From Lacisediminihabitans sp040549465 (lineage in GTDB: Bacteria > Actinomycetota > Actinomycetes > Actinomycetales > Microbacteriaceae), in assembly GCF_040549465.1 (NCBI RefSeq), contig NZ_JBEPTL010000001.1:1-64000 (forward strand): DNA of 64,000 nucleotides. The letters are read 5' to 3'. A program made the translations under genes and the position numbers. The stretch's first letter is position 1; every line of letters begins with the position of its first letter. The notes below the pieces were generated by a model. It searched no databases. It worked only from the letters and a program-made list of their open reading frames with translations, and was not told the origin of the DNA. Of this stretch, positions 1-8,453 are shown piece after piece.

Positions 1-101
1 TGTTGAGGTCTGTTTTCACACGCTGGGTTTAACACCCTCCGCCTCCGATTAACAGCGCCCACGCGGCATCCGCCTAATAGGACTCACTCATCTAGGACAG
101 C

Positions 102-128
102 CGCTCGAACCGCTCGAACCGCTCGAAC
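102..128. repeat. 9-bp tandem repeat, three perfect copies
   Basis: The unit cgctcgaac occurs three times head to tail (102-110, 111-119, 120-128). It lies about 60 bp left of palindromic element copy 1. A similar short tandem array abuts copy 2, so the association may not be accidental. Replication slippage is the simplest origin. Confidence 0.9.
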
Positions 129-188
129 CGAGCATGCCCGCCAGTCTGCTGTGCCGCCACGAAGGGCCCGCCATCTGCGCCGAGCGAT

Positions 189-283
189 GGAAATTCAGGA
201 CTTCGGTGCATGCCGCGCTGGGAGCCGCCCGCGGTTGCTGGCCTCGGTGACCTGGCGTGTGCAGAAGTCCTGAGTTTCCGAAA
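189..283 (+). repeat. Palindromic element, copy 1
   Basis: The arms ggaaattcaggacttc (189-204) and gaagtcctgagtttcc (264-279) are complementary over 16 bp with one G-T position. The right end is followed by the family's G-rich tail (gaaaggg). The interior is unrelated to that of the other copies. The element ends about 100 bp upstream of the membrane-protein gene at 385. Confidence 0.9.
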
Positions 284-384
284 GGGAGGGCGATAGCGGG
301 GCGGGCGCACGCCGCGCCATTTGTGAGATCGCCGTGGAGCGCGCCACTAGGATTTCACTATCGGCTTAGAGGTGGGGGATATTC

Positions 385-774
385 ATGACTGATGTGCAAG
401 CAACGGCAGCACAGCCCGAACAGGCACTGATCGTCATCGGTGACATCACGGTGAGCAAGAGCTGGTTGGTGACGCCGAACGGATCGCGACCGCTCAAAGG
501 CACGCAGATCTTCATCACCGACCTCTCTCACACGCAGACGAAGATCCCCACCTGGGCGATCGTGCTGGCGATCATCGGGGCTTTCTTCTTCCTACTCGGA
601 TTGCTGTTTCTTCTCGCGAAGGAGACCGTGACAACCGGACACCTCCAGGTCACCGTGCAGAACGGCAACCTGATTCACGTGACCCAGGTACCCGTTACCA
701 GTCCAGGAGCCGTGCAGGACGCCCATTCTCGCGTCAACTACGTGCGAGCCCTCGTGGCAGCGACCGGCGCCTGA
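385..774 (+). CDS. Small single-pass membrane protein, unknown function
   Basis: This 129-residue protein is not recognised as a named family. Residues 1-53 are polar and contain a short hydrophobic strand (ALIVIGDITV). Residues about 54-77 form one clear membrane segment rich in Ile, Phe and Leu. The remaining ~50 residues are polar, with beta-type sequence (LQVTVQNGN). The start is supported by a purine-rich ribosome site (gaggtggg) about ten bases upstream. The layout suggests an anchored protein with a small domain on each side of the membrane, but no motif gives a function. The Gfo/Idh gene follows 25 bases later and has its own -10-like hexamer, so cotranscription is uncertain. Confidence 0.7.
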   Translation: MTDVQATAAQPEQALIVIGDITVSKSWLVTPNGSRPLKGTQIFITDLSHTQTKIPTWAIVLAIIGAFFFLLGLLFLLAKETVTTGHLQVTVQNGNLIHVTQVPVTSPGAVQDAHSRVNYVRALVAATGA

Positions 775-799
775 GCGCGTAGCGCTTTAGTCTGGCCTG

Positions 800-1861
800 A
801 TGGTTGACAGCACAGCGTCTCAGGCAGGCACGATCCGGACAGGGCTCGTCGGCTACGGGCTGTCCGGCAGGATCTTCCACTCCCCGTTCATCAGGGCCAA
901 TCCGCGGTTCTCGCTCGACGTGATCTCCGCGGGGAATGCCTCCCGTCAGGAGCAGGCGCGCCAGCAGCATCCCAGGGCTGAGGTCGTGTCCAGGCCGGAG
1001 GAACTGCTCGAGCGCGAGTTGGATCTCGTGGTGCTCGCCTCACCGGCGTACGCGCACCTCGAGCAGGGGCTCGCGGCCCTGGCAAGCGGCGCCGCCGTCG
1101 TGATCGACAAGCCTTTTGCAACATCCGTGTCCGAAGCCGAGCAGCTGATCGCGGCCGCCGAGAGCGTGCAACTACCTCTCGTCGTCTTCCAGAATCGACG
1201 CTGGGACGGCGACTTCTTGACTGTGTTCCGGCTGCTCGAGGAGGGCGCGCTCGGCTCCGTGCACCGCTTCGAGTCGACCTTCGAACGCTGGTCGCCCTCG
1301 CTGCGCGACCGTTGGCAGGACACCACGACCAGCGTCCAGGGCGCCGGGATCACCTTCGACCTCGGCAGCCATGTCATCGACCAGGCCCTCCAACTGTTCG
1401 GGCCCGCGAGGGTGGAGCACGCCGAGGTCGCCGTGATGCGCGATGGCGGAGTGAGCGATGACGAGGCCTTCATCTCGCTGCTGCACGATTCGGGTGTGCG
1501 TTCGCACCTCATCCTGAGCAGGCTCGCCGGGCAGAGCGGGCCGCGTTTCCGCGTGCTTGGTTCCCGGTCGGCCTACACGGTGTTCGGGCTGGACGGCCAG
1601 GAACCCGCACTCGTTTCCGGCGTCTCGCCGACCGACGAAGGCTACGGCGTCGAGCCGATCGAGAAGTGGGGGACTCTCGGCATCGTGGGGTCCTCGGATG
1701 AACCGCTCACGAAAGTGCAGACCGAGCGAGGCGACTACCCGGCCTTCTATGCCGGTGTAGCTGCCGCGCTCCGGGACGGCGCCAGCGTTCCGGTCGACCC
1801 GCGCGACGCGCTCGAGACGCTTCGCATCATCGAGCGCGTGCACGAGCTCGCCCGCGGTTAG
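800..1861 (+). CDS. Gfo/Idh/MocA-family NAD(P)-dependent oxidoreductase
   Basis: This 353-residue protein begins with a Rossmann fold (VGYGLSGR near residue 20), then DKP in the position of the family's EKP motif (about residue 99), and a C-terminal alpha/beta domain containing GSHVIDQ. The family oxidises or reduces cyclic polyols, sugars or related carbonyls with NAD(P) in the cytoplasm, and the substrate cannot be read from sequence. A TAGTCT hexamer at 788-793 sits exactly six bases before the ATG with no Shine-Dalgarno, so a leaderless transcript is likely. The gene overlaps the convergent LysR gene by 4 bp. Family assignment is secure; the specific reaction is unknown. Confidence 0.9.
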   Translation: MVDSTASQAGTIRTGLVGYGLSGRIFHSPFIRANPRFSLDVISAGNASRQEQARQQHPRAEVVSRPEELLERELDLVVLASPAYAHLEQGLAALASGAAVVIDKPFATSVSEAEQLIAAAESVQLPLVVFQNRRWDGDFLTVFRLLEEGALGSVHRFESTFERWSPSLRDRWQDTTTSVQGAGITFDLGSHVIDQALQLFGPARVEHAEVAVMRDGGVSDDEAFISLLHDSGVRSHLILSRLAGQSGPRFRVLGSRSAYTVFGLDGQEPALVSGVSPTDEGYGVEPIEKWGTLGIVGSSDEPLTKVQTERGDYPAFYAGVAAALRDGASVPVDPRDALETLRIIERVHELARG

Positions 1862-2808
1862 CGGGCGCTCAAACCCCAGTCGCTGCCCTCGAGCCTGTGC
1901 AGCAGCGAGACCGTCGCAGCCACGCTCGGCACGCGCCGTGCGCCGTCGTTGGCCAGCAGATGGATGCTGCGGATGCTCTGCGGAGTATGCGGCCTGATCA
2001 CCGCGCCGAGGGGCAGAGTCGCGGTCGCCAGCGCGAGCCGCGGAAGCATCGCCACGCCGAGATTGCTCGCCACCATGTTGAGCACTGCGCTGGCGTTGTC
2101 GGTCTCGAAGGTGATGGTGGGTTCGAAGCCGGCCACCTCGCAGACGGCGAGAAGGTGTCCGCGGCAGCGTGGGCATCCGGCGATCCAGCGATCGGAGGCA
2201 AGACTCGCGACATCGACCACGTCGTCGTTCGCGAGTGGGTGGGCGGCCGGGAGCACGGCCACCATCTCTTCGGTGAAGAGGCTTTCAGTACTCAATCCGC
2301 TCGCGCTGTCTCGGTGCGGATCGGCCCGGTCGCCCGGATAGCTGAAGGTGACGGCGAGGTCGATGCCGCCGTCGCGCAGCAGGGCGACGGCCTCCGGCGG
2401 TTGTGCCTCGATGTAGCTGAGCTGCACCCCCGGATGCGCTTCGGCCATCGCGGCGAGGAGCCGCGGCACGATGGTGGATGACGCTGTCGGAAAGGCCGCG
2501 AGCCGCACGGTACCGGTACGCAATCCAGCGAGATCGGCGAGGTCGCCAGCCGCGGCGTCCAGCGCGGAAGTGATGGTGATCGCGTGCCGCGCCAGCACCT
2601 GTCCGGCCTCGGTCAGTTTCACGGAACGGCCGATCCGGGTGACAAGGGGGAGATTGAGCCGCGACTCTGTGCGCTGGAGATGCTGGCTCACTGCGGGCTG
2701 ACTGTAGCCGAGGAGTCGGGCGGCGCCGGTGATCGAGCCGGCCTCGGCGATCGCGCGCACGATCCGGATCGATTGAAGATCGAGCTGCGGGTCGAGATCG
2801 ATGGTCAT
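1858..2808 (-). CDS. LysR-family transcriptional regulator
   Basis: The protein has 316 residues. An N-terminal winged helix-turn-helix (about residues 18-65, with GSITGAARLLGYSQPAVSQ) is followed by a periplasmic-binding-protein-like effector domain (about 95-300), the standard LysR layout. It is divergent from the class V aminotransferase gene at 2882, which is the classical arrangement for a LysR regulator and its target. The intergenic gap holds gcat-N7-atgc (2827-2841), a possible operator. TAACAT at 2815-2820 lies six bases before the ATG on the minus strand, so its own mRNA may be leaderless. The effector is unknown; control of the aminotransferase is inferred from position. Confidence 0.9.
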   Translation of the reverse strand: MTIDLDPQLDLQSIRIVRAIAEAGSITGAARLLGYSQPAVSQHLQRTESRLNLPLVTRIGRSVKLTEAGQVLARHAITITSALDAAAGDLADLAGLRTGTVRLAAFPTASSTIVPRLLAAMAEAHPGVQLSYIEAQPPEAVALLRDGGIDLAVTFSYPGDRADPHRDSASGLSTESLFTEEMVAVLPAAHPLANDDVVDVASLASDRWIAGCPRCRGHLLAVCEVAGFEPTITFETDNASAVLNMVASNLGVAMLPRLALATATLPLGAVIRPHTPQSIRSIHLLANDGARRVPSVAATVSLLHRLEGSDWGLSAR

Positions 2809-2826
2809 AGCTTCATGTTATGGGTT

Positions 2827-2841
2827 GCATCCGAATGATGC
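2827..2841. promoter_or_regulatory. Candidate LysR operator between divergent genes
   Basis: The interrupted palindrome gcat-N7-atgc lies between the divergent LysR and aminotransferase genes, and the likely -10 of the latter is about 30 bp away. Position and symmetry fit a LysR box, but the short arms could arise by chance. Confidence 0.35.
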
Positions 2842-2881
2842 TCTTGTCGCATGAGTGCGTCAGGCTCACTATAGATCCATG

Positions 2882-3952
2882 ATGAGTTCACCAGTGGCCA
2901 CAAACCACAGCACCTCGCCGGCCCTTCAACGGGCCATCGACAGCTATGAGGACCCACGCGGGTTCCTGGCTGTGGCATCCATCGGTCTTCCCACCAGGGA
3001 GACAGTTGCCGCCCAGAAAGCGGATCTCGACCTCTGGTCGGCCGCCCGTCGCGATCCGATGGACTATGACGGGATCATCGAGCGCACCCGCAGCTACTAC
3101 GCGAACCTGGTCGGCGTCGGCGTGGACCGCGTCGCGACAGGTTCGCAGACCTCGGCGATGACCAGCGTTCTGGCCGCGGCGGTTCCGGAGGGGGCGGAGG
3201 TGCTCTGCGTCGAGGGCGACTTCAGCTCGATCGTGTTTCCCTTCCTGCAGCGACCGGGCATTCGCGTGCGCAGCGTCCCCATCACGGAACTCGCCGCGTC
3301 GATCTCCGACGAGACGTGGCTGGTGGTCTTCTCGCACGTGCAGTCCGCCACGGGTGTCGTCGCCGATGTCGATGCGATCGTCGCTGCCGCTCGTGTCCAC
3401 GGCAGCTTCACTTTCTGCGATACGACACAGTCCGCCGGTGTACATCCCGTCGATGCGTCGCTGTTCGATGCCACCGCCTGCCATGCCTACAAGTGGCTGT
3501 GTGCGCCTCGCGGTGTCGCCTTTTTGACGCTGAGTGACAGGTTTCAGCCGGAGCTCGTTCCGATCCAGGCAGGCTGGTATGCCGGCGACCAGGTCTGGCA
3601 GTCCTGTTACGCACCGAATATGCATCTCGCCAGCGACGCCCGTCGGTTCGACGTCTCACCGGCGTGGCCTGCCTGGGTGGGTGCGGAGCCAGCGATCCGC
3701 ATGTTCTCCGAACTGGACATCGACGAGGTGTGGCGACGCGCCAGCGGCCTCGGTGACGCGCTGTGCGACGAGCTCGGCATCGAGCGGCAGCACCAGGCCA
3801 TCGTCACCTGGGCCGACCCCGACGGTCACGATCTCCAACGCCTCGTCGCGGCCGGGGTGAGAGCTTCTGGACGCGCCGGTCGCCTCCGCGCGGCATTCCA
3901 CCTCTGGAACGACGAATCGGATGTCGCGACGGTGGTATCCGCGCTGCGCTGA
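2882..3952 (+). CDS. Class V aminotransferase-fold PLP enzyme
   Basis: From the second ATG (2882) the protein has 356 residues. It carries the fold-type I landmarks: a conserved Asp in FCDTTQSAG (about residue 180) and the Schiff-base lysine in HAYKWL (about 204), followed by a Gly-rich APRGVAFL. Class V members include aminotransferases, cysteine desulfurase-like enzymes and kynureninase-like enzymes. This one lacks the SACxxG desulfurase loop, so an aminotransferase or lyase is more likely. The hexamer TATAGA (2870-2875) is six bases before this ATG; an in-frame GTG at 2855 would place the promoter inside the gene. The gene is probably regulated by the divergent LysR protein. Confidence 0.85.
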   Translation: MSSPVATNHSTSPALQRAIDSYEDPRGFLAVASIGLPTRETVAAQKADLDLWSAARRDPMDYDGIIERTRSYYANLVGVGVDRVATGSQTSAMTSVLAAAVPEGAEVLCVEGDFSSIVFPFLQRPGIRVRSVPITELAASISDETWLVVFSHVQSATGVVADVDAIVAAARVHGSFTFCDTTQSAGVHPVDASLFDATACHAYKWLCAPRGVAFLTLSDRFQPELVPIQAGWYAGDQVWQSCYAPNMHLASDARRFDVSPAWPAWVGAEPAIRMFSELDIDEVWRRASGLGDALCDELGIERQHQAIVTWADPDGHDLQRLVAAGVRASGRAGRLRAAFHLWNDESDVATVVSALR

Positions 3953-3983
3953 GCTCCGTTAGGGCTGAGGCCGAGTTGAGTAC

Positions 3984-4003
3984 TAGAATGCCTTAAGGTC
4001 ATT
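3984..4003 (+). promoter_or_regulatory. Putative nrtR-nad promoter with overlapping operator
   Basis: TAGAAT (3984-3989) resembles a -10 box. It overlaps a near-palindrome, aatg-ccttaagg-t-catt (3987-4003), centred on a perfect CCTTAAGG with one extra base on the right. A repressor bound here would cover the -10 and transcription start. Because the next gene encodes an NrtR-type regulator of NAD genes, this is the natural candidate for its binding site. No clear -35 is seen. Confidence 0.4.
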
Positions 4004-4034
4004 GACACCTTTACTTGACCACCAGGGCGGCAGC

Positions 4035-4724
4035 ATGACGGAGACAACGGACGGCGACGTGACGATCGCCGTGTCCACCGTGATCTTCGCGCTGCGGTCT
4101 GACGGCGAGGGTTCGGCGGCTTCGCTCCGTCTGCCGCTGGTGCGACGCATCCGTGCACCATTCGACGGACGGTGGGCCCTTCCCGGCGGCCCCATCGAGG
4201 CGACGGAGAGCCTGGTAGCTGCGGCCGGACGCAACCTGCGCGAGACCACGGCGCTCGAGCCGAACTACCTCGAACAGCTCTACGCCTTCGGCGATGCCGA
4301 CCGTTCGCCGTACGAACGTGTCGTGTCGATCGTGTACTGGGCGCTGGTGCGCTCCGAGCAGGCCGACCTCGCCGAGGGCAAGAACGTGCGGTGGTTCGCT
4401 GCCGACGAGCTGCCGGAACTCGCCTTCGACCACAACCTCATCGTGGAATACGCGCTGTGGCGGCTGCGGACCAAGATGGAATACAGCCGCATCGCCCACG
4501 CCTTCCTTGGCGAGACCTTCACCCTGGCCGAGCTTCGCGAGGTACACGAGGCTGTGCTGCGCCGCCCGCTCGATCCGGCCAACTTCCGTCGCCAGATTGA
4601 AGCGTCCAAGGCGATCATCGCCACGGAGCAGCACCTCACCGGTGGTCGCCATCGGCCGCCGCGGCTGTACCGGTACAACACCTCCGTCGAGCTCACCGAC
4701 AACGGTCCGCTCGGGCGTTCCTGA
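4035..4724 (+). CDS. nrtR: NrtR-type Nudix-related transcriptional regulator of NAD synthesis
   Basis: This 229-residue protein has a Nudix-like N-terminal domain (about residues 1-140) followed by a winged-helix domain (FTLAELREVHEAVL, about 155-220), the two-part architecture of NrtR. The Nudix box reads GGPIEATES...LRETTAL, so the catalytic Glu pair of true hydrolases is missing; this fits NrtR proteins that bind ADP-ribose-type ligands rather than cleave them. The ATG at 4035 has agggcgg upstream; an in-frame TTG at 4002 lacks such support. It is the first gene of nrtR-nadABC-desulfurase, so autoregulation with the operon is expected. Assignment rests on domain order and context. Confidence 0.85.
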   Translation: MTETTDGDVTIAVSTVIFALRSDGEGSAASLRLPLVRRIRAPFDGRWALPGGPIEATESLVAAAGRNLRETTALEPNYLEQLYAFGDADRSPYERVVSIVYWALVRSEQADLAEGKNVRWFAADELPELAFDHNLIVEYALWRLRTKMEYSRIAHAFLGETFTLAELREVHEAVLRRPLDPANFRRQIEASKAIIATEQHLTGGRHRPPRLYRYNTSVELTDNGPLGRS

Positions 4725-4753
4725 ACCGTCCCACCCATCCACGAGGAGTCACC

Positions 4754-6058
4754 TTGTCGTCCGTCGACACCACTATCCAGCTCATCAGCACCGGGGCGCG
4801 CGACGGCGCCACCTGCAGCCCAGACCTCGCTGAGGGGCCATGGGTCTTCGACCTGCAGCCCATGCCCAGCTACGGTCCCGGCTCCTCGATGGGGGATGTC
4901 ATCCCGACCGGCACCGCTCGCCAGGGCCAGATCCCCGAAGAATACCGCGTCGCATCCAACGACGAGCTGGATGCGCGGATCATGGCCGCGAAGGCGACAC
5001 TCGGTGAACGGGTCGTCGTTCTCGGTCACTTCTACCAGCGCGACGAGGTCGTGAAGTACGCTGACTTCGTCGGGGACTCCTTCCAGCTGGCGAACGCCGC
5101 CAAGGCCAGGCCGGATGCCGAAGCCATCGTCTTCTGCGGCGTGCACTTCATGGCGGAGACGGCCGACATCCTCGCGCGTCCTGAGCAGGCGGTGATCCTG
5201 CCGAACCTGGCCGCCGGATGCTCAATGGCCGACATGGCCGACATCGACTCAGTCGAGGAGGCATGGGAGCAACTCGAGGCACTCTACGGAACGGAACTCG
5301 ACGCTGACGGCCGTGTTCCCGTCGTCCCCGTCACCTACATGAATTCGTCGGCGGCCCTCAAAGGTTTCTGCGGTGAGCACGGCGGTATCGTCTGCACGTC
5401 ATCGAACGCCGCGACGGTGCTCGAGTGGGCTTTCGAGCGCGGGCAGCGCGTGCTGTTCTTCCCCGACCAACACCTTGGACGCAACACGGCCAAGGCGATG
5501 GGCGTGCCGATCGAGCGCATGCCGATGTGGAACCCCAACCGTCCGCTCGGCGGAAACGACGCCGACACCCTTGACGCCGCCCAGGTGATCCTCTGGCACG
5601 GCTTCTGTTCCGTGCACAAGCGTTTCAGCGTCGACCAGATCGACAAAGCACGCGCCGACTTCCCCGGCGTCACCGTGCTCGTACACCCCGAGTGCCCGAT
5701 GGCCGTCGTCGACGCCGCCGATGCGGCGGGCTCGACCGATTTCATCGGCAAGGCCATCGCGGCCGCCACCGAGCCGACAACCTTCGCGATCGGCACCGAG
5801 ATCAACATGGTCAACCGGCTCGCGGCGCAATACCCACAGCACACGATCTTCTCCCTCGACCCGGTGATCTGCCCCTGCTCGACGATGTATCGCATCCATC
5901 CCGGATACCTGGCCTGGGTGCTCGAGGCGCTGGTGCGCGGCGAGGTGGTCAACCAGATCAGCGTTCCGGATGACGTGGCAGTGCCGGCCAGGGTCGCGCT
6001 CGAACGCATGCTCGCGGCCAGGCCCGGCGTCACCGCCGCTCAGGTGATCGGCGACTGA
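4754..6058 (+). CDS. nadA: Quinolinate synthase NadA
   Basis: NadA condenses iminoaspartate with dihydroxyacetone phosphate to quinolinate, using one [4Fe-4S] cluster. The 434-residue protein shows the long actinobacterial form: an N-terminal extension of about 70 residues, then LGHFYQRDE, and cluster cysteines in FCGVHFMAET (C128), the GIVCTSS loop (C214) and VICPCSTM near the C-terminus. The start is TTG with cgaggag about seven bases upstream. The stop is only two bases from the nadB GTG, so translation is probably coupled. NrtR control is likely. Confidence 0.97.
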   Translation: MSSVDTTIQLISTGARDGATCSPDLAEGPWVFDLQPMPSYGPGSSMGDVIPTGTARQGQIPEEYRVASNDELDARIMAAKATLGERVVVLGHFYQRDEVVKYADFVGDSFQLANAAKARPDAEAIVFCGVHFMAETADILARPEQAVILPNLAAGCSMADMADIDSVEEAWEQLEALYGTELDADGRVPVVPVTYMNSSAALKGFCGEHGGIVCTSSNAATVLEWAFERGQRVLFFPDQHLGRNTAKAMGVPIERMPMWNPNRPLGGNDADTLDAAQVILWHGFCSVHKRFSVDQIDKARADFPGVTVLVHPECPMAVVDAADAAGSTDFIGKAIAAATEPTTFAIGTEINMVNRLAAQYPQHTIFSLDPVICPCSTMYRIHPGYLAWVLEALVRGEVVNQISVPDDVAVPARVALERMLAARPGVTAAQVIGD

Positions 6059-6060
6059 TC

Positions 6061-7602
6061 GTGGGAAGTGTCATCGTCGTCGGCACCGGGATCGCGGGGC
6101 TCGTCGCAGCCCTCGAGGCGAGCCGTAGCCACGACGTCACCCTGGTGACGAAGTGGGAACTCGCCGAGAGCAACACCAAATACGCCCAGGGCGGCATCGC
6201 CGCGGCACTCTTCGACGACGACAGCGTCGAATCGCACATCGATGACACCCTGCGGGCCGGCGCTGGGCTCAACTCGCATCGCGCGGTCGAGGTGCTCTGC
6301 ACCGAAGGGCCGGATCGGGTCAGGGATCTCATCCGCCTCGGTGTCGCCTTCGACAGGGAACACGGCGAACTCGCCCGCGGTCGTGAGGCCGCCCATTCCC
6401 GTTCTCGCATCCTGCACGCCGGCGGAGACGCCACCGGCGCGGCGATCGAGGCCGCACTCGTTCTCGCCGTGCGGGAATCGGCCGCGCGCGTCATCGAATA
6501 TGCCTTCGTCACAGACCTCGTTGTGAGCGACGGCCGAGTCGTCGGAGTGGATGTCATCGCACCGGCCGTCGGCGCGCGCAGGCTCGAAGCGGACTCTGTC
6601 ATCCTTGCCAGTGGTGGCGCGGGCCAGCTCTACCGGCACACCACCAATCCCATCGTTACGACCGGTGATGGTGCCGCGGCTGCTCTTCGCGCCGGAGCGG
6701 TGCTCAGCGATGTGGAGTTCTACCAGTTCCACCCCACCTCGCTCGCCGTCCCCGGTAACTTCCTCATCTCGGAGGCGGTGCGCGGCGAGGGGGCGATGAT
6801 TCTCGATGCCGACGGTCGTCGATTCATGACGGATTGGCATCCGGACGGCGAACTCGCCCCGCGGGATGTGGTCGCCCGCGGGATCGCCCGACAGATGGCC
6901 GCGCAGGGCGGCACACCCGTTCTCCTCGACGCGACCGCTCTCGGCGCCGAGTTTCTCGCCGAACGCTTCCCGGGCATCACCAGGGTCTGCCATGAGTACG
7001 GGCTCGAGTGGGGGAGCGAACCCATCCCGGTCACGCCGGCAGCCCACTACTGGATGGGCGGCGTGCGCACCGACGAGTGGGGACGCACTTCGCTTCCGGG
7101 TCTCTTCGCCGTCGGAGAGGTCGCCTGTACCGGGGTGCACGGAGCCAACCGGCTGGCATCCAACTCGCTGCTCGAATCCCTGGTCTTCGCCTGGCGTTCG
7201 GTCGGCATGCTCGACCAGCCGTGGCCCGATGCCGCCGTGCTCGACGATTCGATGCCACCGGAGCCGCTCGACACCCCAGTCGACCCGACAGAGCTGTTCA
7301 CGCGGCTCGAGCTGCAGCAGCTCATGTGGGACGAGGCCGGACTGTTCCGCAGCGGTGAGCAACTCCAGCATGCGGCAGAGCAGCTCGCCCATTGGATTCC
7401 CGACGGGTCCGGTACCGTCACGGCGCAGGAGAACGCCAACCTCCTCGAGCTCTCCCGCGTGATCGTGCAGGCCGCACTCGCGCGCGAAGAGTCCCGCGGG
7501 GCGCACTACCGATCCGATTTCCCCGCCACCAGGCCGCAGCTCGCCCGCCACCTCGGATGGGCGCAGCTCCAACCGGCAAGAAAGGTCACCGTCTCATGCT
7601 GA
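6061..7602 (+). CDS. nadB: L-aspartate oxidase NadB
   Basis: NadB oxidises L-aspartate to iminoaspartate, the substrate of NadA. The 513-residue flavoprotein starts with an FAD-binding VVGTGIAG motif (about residues 5-12), followed by the succinate-dehydrogenase-type flavoprotein core (KYAQGGIAA, HTTNP, GVHGANRLASNSLLE) and a C-terminal helical domain. The GTG start lies two bases after nadA, and the end overlaps nadC by 7 bp. Length and motifs fit a full enzyme. Confidence 0.97.
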   Translation: MGSVIVVGTGIAGLVAALEASRSHDVTLVTKWELAESNTKYAQGGIAAALFDDDSVESHIDDTLRAGAGLNSHRAVEVLCTEGPDRVRDLIRLGVAFDREHGELARGREAAHSRSRILHAGGDATGAAIEAALVLAVRESAARVIEYAFVTDLVVSDGRVVGVDVIAPAVGARRLEADSVILASGGAGQLYRHTTNPIVTTGDGAAAALRAGAVLSDVEFYQFHPTSLAVPGNFLISEAVRGEGAMILDADGRRFMTDWHPDGELAPRDVVARGIARQMAAQGGTPVLLDATALGAEFLAERFPGITRVCHEYGLEWGSEPIPVTPAAHYWMGGVRTDEWGRTSLPGLFAVGEVACTGVHGANRLASNSLLESLVFAWRSVGMLDQPWPDAAVLDDSMPPEPLDTPVDPTELFTRLELQQLMWDEAGLFRSGEQLQHAAEQLAHWIPDGSGTVTAQENANLLELSRVIVQAALAREESRGAHYRSDFPATRPQLARHLGWAQLQPARKVTVSC

Positions 7603-8453
7603 CCGACCAGCACATCCTTCCCGTCGTCCGTGCCGCCCTGATCGAGGATGCACCGTGGGGCGACATCACCTCGGAGAACCTCATTCCCGTCGAGGCTGTG
7701 GCCACGGCACGCCTGGTCGCTCGTGAGCCGGGCGTGCTCAGCGGGGGAGAGGTTTTCGCGGCCGCCATGAGGCTCACCAGTGAAGCAATCGCGGTGACGG
7801 TGTTCGTCGCCGACGGCGAAGAGTTCGAGCGCGGGACGATGCTCGCGGAAGTCTCCGGTCCGGCGCGGGCGGTACTTCAGGCGGAGCGCGTTGCGCTCAA
7901 CTTCGTGCAGCGGATGTCCGGAATCGCCACGCTTACGGCCCGGTACGTCGCGGAGGTGGCAGACACGCGTGCCCGCATCGTCGACACCCGTAAGACCACT
8001 CCCGGACTACGCCAGTTCGAGCGCCACGCAGTGCGCTCCGGGGGCGGCAACAACCACCGCTTTTCGCTCTCCGACGCCGTGATGGCGAAAGACAACCACC
8101 TCGCCGTGCTGACCGCGGGAGGCCGCGACCTCACCGAGGCACTCCTCGAGGTACGTGACAGACTGTCGCACACCACCCATCTCGAGGTCGAGGTCGATCG
8201 TATCGACCAGATCGAGCCGGTGCTGGCCGCAGGGATCGACACCATCATGCTCGACAATTTCAGCCTCGCGCAGTTGCGGGAAGGGGTCGCACTCGTCGCC
8301 GGACGCGCTCTCGTGGAAGCCAGCGGTTCGGTCAACCTCGACACCGTTGGCGACATCGCCCGCACCGGTGTCGACATCATCTCGGTGGGAGCGCTCACGC
8401 ACAGCGTCCGCTCGCTCGACCTCGGACTGGACATCGACCTGGACGCGGCGTGA
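7596..8453 (+). CDS. nadC: Nicotinate-nucleotide pyrophosphorylase (carboxylating) NadC
   Basis: NadC converts quinolinate and PRPP to nicotinate mononucleotide, completing the de novo pathway begun by NadB and NadA. The 285-residue protein carries the phosphoribosyl-transfer residues in TRKTTPGLR (131-139), the GGGNNHR loop (149-155) and EVEVD in the barrel, all typical of type II phosphoribosyltransferases. The ATG at 7596 lies inside the last codons of nadB (7-bp overlap). An upstream in-frame extension reads through nadB and has no family match. The stop overlaps the next gene's GTG. Confidence 0.97.
   Translation: MLTDQHILPVVRAALIEDAPWGDITSENLIPVEAVATARLVAREPGVLSGGEVFAAAMRLTSEAIAVTVFVADGEEFERGTMLAEVSGPARAVLQAERVALNFVQRMSGIATLTARYVAEVADTRARIVDTRKTTPGLRQFERHAVRSGGGNNHRFSLSDAVMAKDNHLAVLTAGGRDLTEALLEVRDRLSHTTHLEVEVDRIDQIEPVLAAGIDTIMLDNFSLAQLREGVALVAGRALVEASGSVNLDTVGDIARTGVDIISVGALTHSVRSLDLGLDIDLDAA

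Larger units (their letters stand above)
1..384. other. Intergenic region at left edge
   Basis: No convincing coding region is visible. The stretch holds a 9-bp tandem repeat (102-128), the first copy of the window's recurrent palindromic element (189-283), and a ribosome-binding-like purine run (about 371-378, gaggtggg) that belongs to the next gene. A small minus-strand reading frame here only translates the palindromic element. The left margin may hold the upstream region of a gene outside the window, but this cannot be judged from here. Confidence 0.6.

Noticed and set aside
92..310. 72-residue minus-strand reading frame at the left edge
   Set aside because: It only translates the 9-bp tandem repeat (FERFERFER) and element copy 1; similar peptides arise from every element copy.
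1172..2176. Long minus-strand frame of 334 codons under the Gfo/Idh and LysR genes
   Set aside because: Arg/Gly-rich shadow with no family features; both true genes are well supported.
4002..4034. TTG 4002 as the nrtR start
   Set aside because: It would place the start inside the operator-like palindrome, and there is no ribosome site; ATG 4035 has agggcgg upstream.
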